Source of the DNA: Botryococcus braunii
Taxonomy: Eukaryota; Chlorophyta; Trebouxiophyceae
DNA length: 12,500 bases
NCBI GenBank assembly: GCA_002005505.1
Contig: MVGU01001301.1
Coordinates: 92,501-105,000, forward strand
Direction of reading: 5' to 3'
Under the pieces are notes generated by a model that searched no databases, was not told the origin of the DNA, and saw only the letters and a program-made list of their open reading frames with translations. This document shows positions 1 through 8,745 of this stretch, piece after piece (position 1 is the first letter of the stretch; the number at the start of each line of letters is the position of its first letter). The translations under genes were made by a program, and so were the position numbers.

Positions 1-46
1 CCCCTCCACACATACACATACACCCATGCGCACGCCTACCAACAGT

Positions 47-115
<69 letters not shown>

Positions 116-116
116 G

Positions 117-169
<53 letters not shown>

Positions 170-214
170 TCACACCCATTCACACCCGTACTCAAACTCG
201 GATGCTGGGGCGCA

Positions 215-299
<85 letters not shown>

Positions 300-302
300 A
301 TC
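1..302. repeat. (CA)n microsatellites, interrupted
   Basis: Long CA/AC dinucleotide tracts cover about 50-165 and 220-296, broken by a few CG-containing units (111-122) and by a unique 35-bp spacer (171-205). Open frames here only read Thr-His or Cys-Val repeats and are not genes. Confidence 0.97.
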
Positions 303-370
303 CACACCCTGCCCCCCCCCCCACACACACACACACACACCCATTCACACCCGTACTCAAACTCGGATGC
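171..370 (+). repeat. Exact 35-bp direct repeat between CA tracts
   Basis: The same 35 bases, ending CTCAAACTCGGATGC, occur at 171-205 and 336-370, each embedded in CA repeats. This indicates that a larger unit (about 165 bp: CA tract plus spacer) was duplicated in tandem, for example by slippage or unequal exchange. Confidence 0.9.
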
Positions 371-393
371 GCCCGCTTGCACACACGCACGCA

Positions 394-396
<3 letters not shown>

Positions 397-468
<72 letters not shown>
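397..468. repeat. (CA)n microsatellite
   Basis: An essentially pure CA dinucleotide tract of about 72 bp follows the second 35-bp spacer copy. Confidence 0.95.
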
Positions 469-469
<1 letters not shown>

Positions 470-475
470 CTAGAG

Positions 476-539
476 AGGAGGGGAGTGTGAGAGTGAGAGT
501 GAGGGGGGAAGAGAGAGAAAGAGAGGGGAAGAGAGAGAG

Positions 540-630
<91 letters not shown>

Positions 631-671
631 ATAGAGAGAGCGAGAAGGGGGGAGGGAGGGAGAAGGAAGGG

Positions 672-676
<5 letters not shown>
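476..676. repeat. Purine-only tract: (GA)n, G run and flanks
   Basis: About 200 bp in which the plus strand is almost entirely purine. The core is pure (GA)n at about 544-620, followed by G10 (621-630) and GGGA-type sequence. Long polypurine/polypyrimidine tracts of this kind can form triplex (H-DNA) structures; that is a known property of such DNA and is not shown here. Confidence 0.95.

Positions 677-746
<70 letters not shown>
677..746. repeat. (AC)35 microsatellite
   Basis: A pure 70-bp AC tract directly abuts the preceding polypurine block. Confidence 0.97.
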
Positions 747-748
<2 letters not shown>

Positions 749-773
749 TAAAAGGTTATGGGCAGTGGCGTAT

Positions 774-907
774 CTGTAAGCAAGCAGACAGGTCGTAAGT
801 TCGTGCCTCTCCAGCTACAGTCCTTGACGACTGTCTGCTCTTAGACACATGCAACTGCATGAACAAGACTGGCATCCTTATGTGCCCAGTATCTTTCCAA
901 ACCAGTT
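774..907 (+). repeat. Dispersed direct repeat, copy 1 (134 bp)
   Basis: This is identical to 1103-1237 apart from one missing T in a short T run. It contains an imperfect inverted repeat: AAGCAGACAGGTCG near its start pairs with CGACTGTCTGCTC about 30 nt later, with one bulge. No open frame or known element was recognised. It is called a repeat because two long, nearly perfect copies are present. Confidence 0.95.
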
Positions 908-1102
908 CCGTTACATGTTGATCTGTCAATGAGCATCTACACACGGATAAGCTCCTGACGGCTGAAAGCAAGTACTTCCTATACTCAATCAAGACTCCGT
1001 CCCTTAGCTGTTTGGGAGACTTGATTGTCCACTAAGATGGTTCACTTACAACAAGCAATCAAACATGAACACATTACCAATACACACCCTGAGTCACCGC
1101 AC

Positions 1103-1237
1103 CTGTAAGCAAGCAGACAGGTCGTAAGTTCGTGCCTCTCCAGCTACAGTCCTTGACGACTGTCTGCTCTTTAGACACATGCAACTGCATGAACAAGACT
1201 GGCATCCTTATGTGCCCAGTATCTTTCCAAACCAGTT
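1103..1237 (+). repeat. Dispersed direct repeat, copy 2 (135 bp)
   Basis: This is the second copy of the element at 774-907, differing by one inserted T. The sequences on both sides of the two copies are unrelated (CCGTTACATG versus GCTCGACTAT at the right edge). The duplication therefore has sharp ends, like an inserted element or a captured fragment. Confidence 0.95.
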
Positions 1238-1440
1238 GCTCGACTATGCGGTGATCGCAGCTTTAATAGTCCTTTCACACTAACGCGTAATCTAAATCAG
1301 ATTGTACCTTATGTTCGAAATAGACCTCATCCGAACGTGTCTTGAGGTACCTTATGTGGATAGTGGACCCGTATCCTAATAACGTACATTTGAAGATCAC
1401 CTAATGCACAAGGCATTCTATAATGTATGTTCACAACTCA
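1238..1440. other. Unique spacer, no feature seen
   Basis: There is no open frame of note and no RNA gene. A ten-base word, TACCTTATGT, occurs twice about 45 bp apart. Confidence 0.5.
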
Positions 1441-1441
1441 A

Positions 1442-1655
<214 letters not shown>

Positions 1656-1727
1656 AGAGGGGACGGCATCGATCAAGCGTGCGCATGCTTGTAGTTCGTC
1701 ATGGCATGGCATTCTTCCTTTGCACAT

Positions 1728-1794
1728 GTAGTCATCTATACCACAGCTGGTGTGTAGTCATCTATACCACAGCTGGTGACTCACCAGTGGTGAG
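1728..1794 (+). repeat. Tandem 26-bp duplication followed by a short palindrome
   Basis: GTAGTCATCTATACCACAGC plus six more bases (1728-1753) is repeated immediately at 1754-1778. Right after it lies the odd palindrome CTCACCAGTGGTGAG (1780-1794). The surrounding stretch 1656-2004 holds no other feature I can support. Confidence 0.9.
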
Positions 1795-2047
1795 AGAGCG
1801 GTGGCAGGCGCGGCTTGGCAGCCCTTGTATCCCTGTCCCAGAAATCTGGTCCTCAAGTGCAGAGGATTTCGAGTGGGTCCCTACTCAGGTCCCTTTATGT
1901 AATGTGTCGTACATGCCACCACACATACTCTTCCGCATACTCATTGTAGCTGAAGTGCTTCCAAGTCAGTTAATTACGGCGTCCTTCACTCCTTGACGTG
2001 TGGCAAACTACATCTCTCCTCACTAAGATTTAAGGTAGATCTATATC

Positions 2048-2265
<218 letters not shown>

Positions 2266-2445
2266 TTTTGTCTTTGGCCCCTTGATTCTGCGTACCCGCA
2301 TGCAAGATTTATGGTGTGCGGGTAGGATAGGCTTCACTCCATATTCTAAATCTACATTTAGGGATTTGATACGGCGGCGGAGGAGTTTTTGAAGCGGCTC
2401 CAAGGCCTGGTAAATCAGGCGCTCGTTGTGCATGAAGACCTTGTC

Positions 2446-2562
2446 TGGTTTTCTACGCATCAGAGGGTGAGCTTTGCGATTGCCTGGGCCGTTGGGCAGC
2501 AGTTGGTTTTCTACGCATCGGAGGGTGAGCTGCGAGGCTCCCTTATTTGGGGGGGGGGGGGG
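2446..2562 (+). repeat. 28-bp direct repeat and G run
   Basis: TGGTTTTCTACGCATC plus RGAGGGTGAGCT occurs at 2446-2473 and 2504-2531, 58 bp apart, with one mismatch. A run of 14 G follows at 2549-2562. No gene was recognised in 2266-2632. Confidence 0.9.
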
Positions 2563-2873
2563 TTGACAATCGAGTTTAGGGGTGTGAGGTTTTTGTGGTG
2601 AGGGGGGTGTGATTTCCTCTTATGTGAAGTTTAATCTACATCCCTCCTCACTAAGATTGGAGATAAATCTACATCCCTCCTCACTGAGATTGAAGGTAAA
2701 TCTACATCCTTCCTAAGATTCAAGGCAATCTATGTTTCTCCTCACTATGATTGGGTGATTGCCCTGTGAGGCTGCAGCTGTTTGATTGACCACGATACTC
2801 ATGCAAGAGGAGCATGGGGTTCCGCCATTCCGCCTCCCCTCCTGATCAAAAGAGGGCCCAAGGAGGCCGCTAC

Positions 2874-3203
2874 CTGGGCTGTATGCAATGAGACGAATTG
2901 TGCGGGCTTTAGCTGAAAAATGCGGCGTTTTCATCTGAATGAGGCTCGCCACCCTACCTCCGCAGCAACTCTGTCGCGCACAGCTTGAAGCCCAGCTCCT
3001 CGAGCGACCTCAATGTAGGCTTTGACAGCTCTAGAGGTGTGGTTCTCACACACATACGTGTAATGAATATGAAAGGATCTAGGCAACGAGGACGCTCGAG
3101 ACCTCAACGTGTCTGTTTGAAACCGCACTTGGGTTGGCTGGTCCTCGGAATCAAAGCGCTCGGCGGCGCTTGTTTGCAATGGGCCAGATGCAGGGCAATG
3201 CAT
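2874..3203 (-). other. Candidate small exons of an unrecognised minus-strand gene
   Basis: Three stretches read as protein and join in phase: 3203-3103 (begins ATG, includes RFDSEDQPTQVRF), 3030-2958 (AVKAYIEVARGAGLQAV and RDRVAAE) and 2912-2874 (LKPAQFVSLHTAQ). Acceptors CTCTAG and TTTTTCAG and donors GAG/GTAGGG and CAG/GTAGCG look usable. The first donor (GAG/GTCTCG) is poor, and one intron would be only 45 nt. No family is recognised, and chance is a real alternative. Confidence 0.2.
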
Positions 3204-3375
3204 GCATAGTCCACGTTCGTTGTATGGGAGAATTTAAGCAAGACGTTCTCTCTCCCAGGACAGCAAATAGATGATGGTATATATATGCTTCATCGCCTAC
3301 TGAAGTACGCACTGTTCAATCAAAGTCTGGATGAGTTGAACGCTGCTGCTTGCGGGTATACTTCAAAGACAGTCA

Positions 3376-3448
3376 CTATACAGCAACTCGGGTTTCTGTA
3401 AGGACTCCTGTTACAGGAGTCCTCACCGAAATCCAACTTGCTGTATAG
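3376..3448. repeat. 73-nt symmetric inverted repeat (long hairpin)
   Basis: The outer arms CTATACAGCAA (3376-3386) and TTGCTGTATAG (3438-3448) are perfect inverse complements. The inner arms AGGACTCCTGT (3401-3411) and ACAGGAGTCCT (3413-3423) are also perfect, and all share the same centre at 3412. The 14-nt middle segments match only partly. As RNA this would fold into one long hairpin. It could be a small foldback element, a microRNA-type precursor or a chance-derived palindrome; no target-site duplication is evident. Confidence 0.85.
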
Positions 3449-3707
3449 ATACAGGAGTTCTATATCAGACGTCAACTGCTGGTCCAACACTTTTGTCCCA
3501 GCTGCGAAAGAACGCTCCCTACCCATAAGGGCTTGCAAAATCATTTTGATGTACTGCATATGATGTACTGACAATGACACTGTTGCAATCCAATGTCATT
3601 ACTGAGGCCAAAAACCATGGGAGACCCCAGGAAGCAACATGCAGGTGTCCATTAAATGTCCTGCAACAGGGGAGAGAAGTACAAAGTGCTTCATTTAGAT
3701 CAATGGC
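3449..3707. other. Unique spacer, no feature seen
   Basis: Short overlapping open frames occur on both strands without recognisable motifs. An extra ACAGGAGTTC near 3451-3460 resembles the inner arm of the adjacent hairpin. Confidence 0.4.
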
Positions 3708-3749
3708 TGCACGTACGCGCGCGCGCGCGCGCACACATGCGCACACACA

Positions 3750-3781
<32 letters not shown>

Positions 3782-3818
3782 TGCACGCGCTTGCTTGCAT
3801 GCATGCATGCACGTGCAC
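3708..3818. repeat. Alternating purine/pyrimidine (GC)n/(AC)n/(GC)n block
   Basis: From 3708 to 3790 every base alternates pyrimidine and purine: (CG) steps, then (CA) steps, then (CG) steps. After a short break a second alternating stretch of TGCA words runs 3796-3818. This is the classic composition for left-handed Z-DNA under negative supercoiling. Confidence 0.95.
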
Positions 3819-5043
3819 CTTACATTCTAATTCGACCATCTCCATGCCCAAAATCATGTACCCCTTTTAAATGACATCGTATTCAGGGTCCTGGATATCT
3901 TCCAGAAAACCATCCACACTCACCTTTCTACCCCCTCCCCCTCGGAGGGATACCGTTGTTGCTACAGGAGAAAGTGGGGTTGCAAATTTTTCTTCTTTCC
4001 ATAGATCTTTAACAAGGGAGCACGAAAGGTTTGAAGGTGTGTTAAAAGGCTTGGAAATACTGCTTAAACAGATTAGAACAGGATGATTGATCTTTAAGAA
4101 CATTAGGGAGCATGGATGTTTTGTGTTTGATTGTCCACCTACTCACAGGGCTGGCCACCAATAGTGGGTCCCATATCGCTTTCCATGGGGATGCGTAAAG
4201 GGGACAACGGATGCTCTGTCAAAGCGTGAATATGGCATTTACTCTCCGAAAGGTAAAATGATTCTGATCTCCGTTGCCTTGTTGGCAGGGTTTTGCTTCC
4301 AGCACATGAAGCACACTCCATTTGATTGAAAATAATGGATGCATTTGCTGCAAATGGTGAGATGCAGCACCTGCACTTTCCGGTGCTTCCCACTGGACAG
4401 CAGGTTGAGCATTAGCACAGGCCACGTGCAGAATGGATCAGACCGTCAAACAAAGTACTTCTCCCATTGAAGCCAAAACTGCGAAGGTCACATGCCTTAG
4501 ACTAACTGGACCTGGATTTGACACCAAACCGGGCACCTATTCTTTCAAACAGAGTTCCTTGAGGTGCTATCCAACTGACTTGCGTTTGCCACACCTTCTA
4601 AAGAAAATGTTTTGAATCAGTTCGTGCCTCACCAGAATACACCAGTTACAATGTGTGGGCCGGGTGTAGAAGACTAGCTTGGGGAGCACCACACTCAGCA
4701 ATTAGGCAACAAAGGAAAAACATAGGCTAGATTTACTGTTTGAACAATGGAATAGTATTTTCGGGGTTTTCCAATTCGAAATTACGGTAAAAACTTGCCA
4801 AATTTTGTCTGAGCAGTTCAAGCCTACCTCGACAGGATTCCCTGCCCGATCTCTCCGGGGTTGCCGGGCAGAGCTACAACATAGGCCTTGATACTTCTCA
4901 GTGCGGTTTCGATGAGTGCCAAACTCACAAGTATTACAGTTAGCATAGCATTCCAATAACCGTATAGCACAAAGCTAAAACGGGTCCCTCACACCAGCTA
5001 AGCGTAACACAATCCGTTGCACTAAATCACCTTTCCCTTACAG
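3819..5043. other. 1.2 kb without a supported feature
   Basis: Open frames at 3871-4086 (plus), 3867-4103 (minus), 4139-4425 (minus, two overlapping frames) and 4433-4615 (plus) have ordinary amino-acid composition, but no motif, start context or splice partner I can defend. A word shared with the 134-bp repeat (AGTTCGTGCCTC, then CCAG) occurs near 4619. The stretch could hold exons of an unrecognised gene or degraded repeats. Confidence 0.4.
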
Positions 5044-5287
5044 TGAAAAGACGATGGCCCAGTCGGCCTGCCTGCCATTGAAAAGATGTGCAGAATATTG
5101 GATGCAGCCCGCACCACGAGAGGTGAGCATGCGGGCCCGCAGGAGATGCACCATCGACACCGCCGACCCCAGAGGATGGCCTTAACGCGTCAGACACAGA
5201 TTGGATGAGGCTGCTGAGCCACAGGGTGATTGCGGGGAGTTTAGCAAGGACGCAAGGGGACTCCCACAGACACACCTTTTTGCAAAA
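5044..5287 (+). other. Possible 5' leader of ATPG with an untranslated exon
   Basis: A strong acceptor-like sequence (ACCTTTCCCTTACAG) ends at 5043, and a strong donor-like GAG/GTGAGC sits at 5122/5123, so 5044-5122 could be a 79-nt exon. A second acceptor-like CTCCCACAG ends at 5269, which would leave a short leader before the ATG at 5288. The 79-nt piece contains an ATG at 5053 with an open frame that does not join the ATPG frame without splicing. This rests only on splice-site appearance. It could equally be an unspliced leader or an exon of another gene. No TATA box or other promoter element was convincing. Confidence 0.25.
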
Positions 5288-7466
5288 ATGAATTGCCTTG
5301 TAGCTCGTCAGTTGGCAGTTAGGCCTGTGGCTGCTGCTGGAGTGGCACCTCGCCAGAGGTGTTTGAGCCTGGTCGTTCGGGCAGACACTAACCGTTCCAC
5401 GCAGAAGGCTATGGAGAATGCCGTAAGGTGATGCCTGTCTGGCGATCAAGGCTGCTGCTCATCTTCTTTTGATGTTGGAGAACGTTCTAAGGCGTCTTGC
5501 GTGTTTGGTGGGCTCCATTGTTTGGAGTGGAGGACCCTATCATCGTGGCCTTTCAGGGTGGGCATTTGGTGATGTATGGGTGCACTATCGTACATCATGT
5601 ACTTGTCATTATCATGATTTGTCGATCCATTTGTAAGTCTGCTCGGTGGGGCTGCCACCAAGCCGTTGGACGCCTAGCCGGCTGCGTGTCGGCCCTCTGA
5701 AGGATTTTGATTGAGTGGTACCTACTGCTAAGACGTTTTGCGATATGGTATTGTAGGAAGTCAGACATCCCCTCTTGGCTTAAACCTTCAGCCTTGGTGG
5801 CGCTGACAAACGCTTTGGCAGTCCTGCCTGCACATGCTGAGGCTGGCAAGATCTTCGATTTCAATGCGACCTTGCCAATCATGGTTGGGCAATTCTTGCT
5901 GCTCATGTTTTTCTTGGACAAATTCTGGTTTGGACCCGTCGGCAAGGTTTTGGATGAGCGCGATGCCCTCATTCGCAACCAGTTGGGGTCTGTCAAGGTG
6001 TGTTCAAGCCCAACCGTTCGCTCCAGTTGAAACACACTGGGTGTAAAGTAAGGTGATATCAATAGTGTTGTCATGTTGTTTAAGCACTATTTTGCATTCG
6101 AAGTGCATGGTTACAACTGGGCGCACTTGCACGTCTACATTTCTGTGTAACATGGGGGGATTGCAGATGTTTTACTGATTCAGCAGTGTGGATGGGGCTT
6201 AGAGAGTAGATGGTTTTGTTTACGGCATGCACAGATGCAGGGCTCCTTTTCTGTTGCATGTAACTTACTAAAGCCTTTTCTGTTTGCAGGAAGGGGGAGA
6301 TGAGCTGGAGAAGCTCCAGGCAGAGGCTGAGAGAATCTTGGCTGAGGCTCGTGCTGAGGCACAGAAGTTGATTGCCGATGCTCGGGCAGCAGGCCTGGAA
6401 GCCAGCAATAGTGAGGTTGCCAAGATCAAGGAGGTATGGGCTTTTATCAAAGCAAAGCAATTTGTTATGTGCGTCCTGGCATTTCTCATCTAGTACAACC
6501 TCAAACAAGTGCTTTTCCGCTTGTCGCTTGTCTCTTGGCATTAAATGTCAATTTGAGAGCCAGAATGCAGAGCATGGAGTTTTGGTCAGTTTCGTCTCTG
6601 TCATTTCCTGTGGTGACTTTTCCACAGGAGTTTCTTATGGTTTTCATTTTTGAGATGTGGGAATGCCCTGTGTTTGCAGCAACTGGACAAGGAGCTGGCA
6701 GAGGCTCTGGCCACCCTAGAGACGGAGAAGACGGCCGCCCTTAAGGACCTTAGCAACCAGGTGATTCTCAAGAGTTGTACCCTGTTTCGGTAGGAACAGG
6801 CAATGAGCATTGGGGTGAGGGTGTGCTTGCTGCTGCTAAATGATGAAGTCACTCACGAAAGCGGTGAAGAATTTTAATGCAGTGTTTAGGGCTTTCATAG
6901 CAGTGGGTGGAACGAAGGTGAAATTTTCCCTGGGAGGTGATTGAAGGCCATCGTCCAGCGTGATCCTGAGCGCTGGCTGATAACTTCCAAAAACTTCGTA
7001 ACTCGGTGCCTGTTTAGCCCGTGCGCTTGGGATTCGGTGCTAGGGCCTGAGTCTCAGGACTCGGAACAGCAGCGAACGCCCTTCTCTTGGAGCATGTCTG
7101 AGACTGGAAACCACCATAATGTAAACGCCGACGGAATTGGTTCATGAGGCAGTGTTTGTAGAGAGCACTGGTTGTGAAATGGGGCCCTCACCATGCATCT
7201 CATTTGTTTGCAGATTTGGACATCCTTCTTGAAGCTGTGAAGTGCTATTTGCAGTTGACACACAAAAACTTTATCTATGGGTTGTCGTTGGAACATTTTT
7301 ACGCCCCCCCCCCCCCTGCGTTCTCTCTAGAGCCATGTGTCTTCGTTCATAGCACTAGATGGGTGTGGCCTACATACTCTCAATCCGTGCTGGTGTTCAT
7401 GGACAGGTCAACAAGCTGTCTGGTGATATCTTGGCCCGCATTCTACCTGCAGACATCAAGATTTAA
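5288..7466 (+). CDS. ATPG: Chloroplast ATP synthase subunit b' (CF0 subunit II), nucleus-encoded, five exons
   Basis: Subunit b' pairs with subunit b to form the peripheral stalk that holds CF1 against rotation in the thylakoid membrane. Exons: 5288-5427, 5757-5997, 6290-6433, 6680-6760, 7407-7466; spliced length 666 nt, 221 residues plus TAA. All introns are GT-AG; intron 1 is phase 2, the others phase 0. Residues 1 to about 31 form a basic, hydroxylated transit peptide ending near VVRA. Residues 58-74 form a hydrophobic thylakoid-transfer segment ending in AHA, so the mature protein probably starts EAGKIFDF at 75 (147 residues). One membrane helix (about 86-105, LPIMVGQFLLLMFFLDKFWF) is followed by PVGKVLDERDALIR and a long Glu/Ala/Lys coiled stalk to the C-terminus (LSGDILARILP). 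The ATG at 5288 has A at -3. An in-frame ATG at 5201 would add 29 partly acidic residues unlike a transit peptide. The match is to the family as I know it; no search was run. Confidence 0.95.
6761..7406 (+). other. ATPG intron 4 (646 nt), with a C13 run and a cryptic acceptor
   Basis: This is the longest intron of ATPG, with donor CAG/GTGATT and acceptor GGACAG/GTC. It holds a run of 13 C at 7304-7316. It also holds a strong internal acceptor-like TTTGTTTGCAG ending at 7213, followed by a stretch readable as LDILLEAVKCYLQ. Exons 4 and 5 already join in phase and give an uninterrupted stalk of normal length, so this piece is not needed for the protein. Confidence 0.85.
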
Positions 7467-8745
7467 GGTGGTTATCTGGCAGACTGCCTTGGTGGAAAAT
7501 TGGCATGCAGCGCTCTGGCGGTTTCGACGCGAAGCTCATGCTTCATATACATTTTCCAGGATCCACACATCCTTCAAGACTTTGCAGACCCAAATAAATT
7601 AGAAGCTAAGAAGCAATTCCAGTTGGGTCAGGGGTATTGGAATATGTGTACTGGAAGATTTGTTCTTTTGGTCCCTTGCTTGTTGAGAAGAAAATGCCCA
7701 CGACAGTTTTATATTCATGACAGTTGACCTTTTTGGTTCTGTTTGGGAGCTCTTGGATCTGTAAGAAAGTGATTGATTGAATGTTCTAAGACCGTATCGT
7801 GTTTTCCTCTTTTCTTGTCTGATCAGTTCTCTTCATGTTGCATGGAGTCATCTCACTATCTGGCTTGTTCCTGCACATTCGTCCATCCTATGTCCTATGT
7901 ATTTTGGCTGTGGTTGGGGAAAGATCAGTAGGGATAGGGGTGGTGCCTCATAGAACAACCTCAGTGGGTAGGGGGGTGCATGCGTGGGTTTTTTGGGGAG
8001 ATGGGGGTGGTGGACATTGCTGCCCGAAGACGGTTGTGATTGCTTTTGCAGTACAACAGTGTAGTTCACAGTGCACCATAATGCGTTCGCAATGAAGCCA
8101 TCCCTGCATTTCTGCTTCGGAATAGCAGATGAATATAACACACCTCACCAACCTTATTCCCAAAGTGAAATCCAGTCCAAGGGCACCTGTGACTCCGCCA
8201 CCACTCTTTGCAGGATTCCCTCAATTGCCGCAAAGCGCACGGAATTTCGAAAACAATCCATGTACACGGGATCTTTGCTGTGTGGAGAAGCATAACAGAT
8301 CCCAGAACCCCCGTCAAGCTTGTAATATTACCAAAGCAACAATGGTGCTGTCCTCCGCGGGCAGCGCCATTGGGTGTGTCAAATACATGTCAGCTTCCTC
8401 TTTCATCTAATGATGGGTGGTAATGTAAGCTTCAATATGTGTACCACAGTCCATCGTTGTAAACAAGAAGAGTCACATGGTTCTTCTGCCCCTTCTGTGG
8501 GCTTTCAAACGTACTCTCAACACGAACCCACCCCCTACCTTCCCCTCCCCCAAATTATATGAGGGATGCGGGATAATCCAATTCACGTATGTTTTCCCCC
8601 GGAGTTCGTCATATACACCACCTCTCTGCATTACAGCTACTTCGGAGCAAGCTAAGACGTGCAATACATCACGCTGACATAACACGCTCCTCAGAGGAGA
8701 CTGAAGTATAAGCTCCTTATGCACAGCATTTCAAATGGCCGCTTC
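7467..8745. other. ATPG 3' flank and convergent intergenic region
   Basis: No supported gene. Downstream of the ATPG stop there is AATAAA at 7593-7598 and TGTAA at 7760-7764; TGTAA is the usual polyadenylation signal in chlorophytes such as Chlamydomonas. Splice-like pairs occur at 7468/7559 and 7761/7826, the second with a strong pyrimidine tract, so the 3' untranslated region could contain introns. On the minus strand TGTAA (8635-8631) lies about 110 nt past the stop of the LEA-like gene and could be its polyadenylation signal. Open frames at 8129-8410 (plus) and 8066-8317 (minus) overlap each other and show no recognisable motif. Confidence 0.5.

Noticed and set aside
26..783. Long open frames reading Thr-His, Cys-Val or Ser-Leu repeats on both strands
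   Set aside because: They are translations of CA and GA microsatellites; dinucleotide repeats have no stop codons in most frames.
3871..4086. Plus-strand 71-codon open frame and its minus-strand counterpart
   Set aside because: Both strands are open to similar length, neither has a recognisable motif, and no splice partners could be justified.
4139..4425. Cys-containing minus-strand open frame (CRCCISPF, CASCAG) as a zinc-finger or gag knuckle
   Set aside because: The Cys/His spacing fits no zinc-finger or CCHC pattern I know, and no reverse transcriptase, integrase or terminal repeats are nearby.
5027..5449. 140-codon minus-strand open frame opposite the ATPG start
   Set aside because: It overlaps ATPG exon 1 in antisense, and its residues show no motif.
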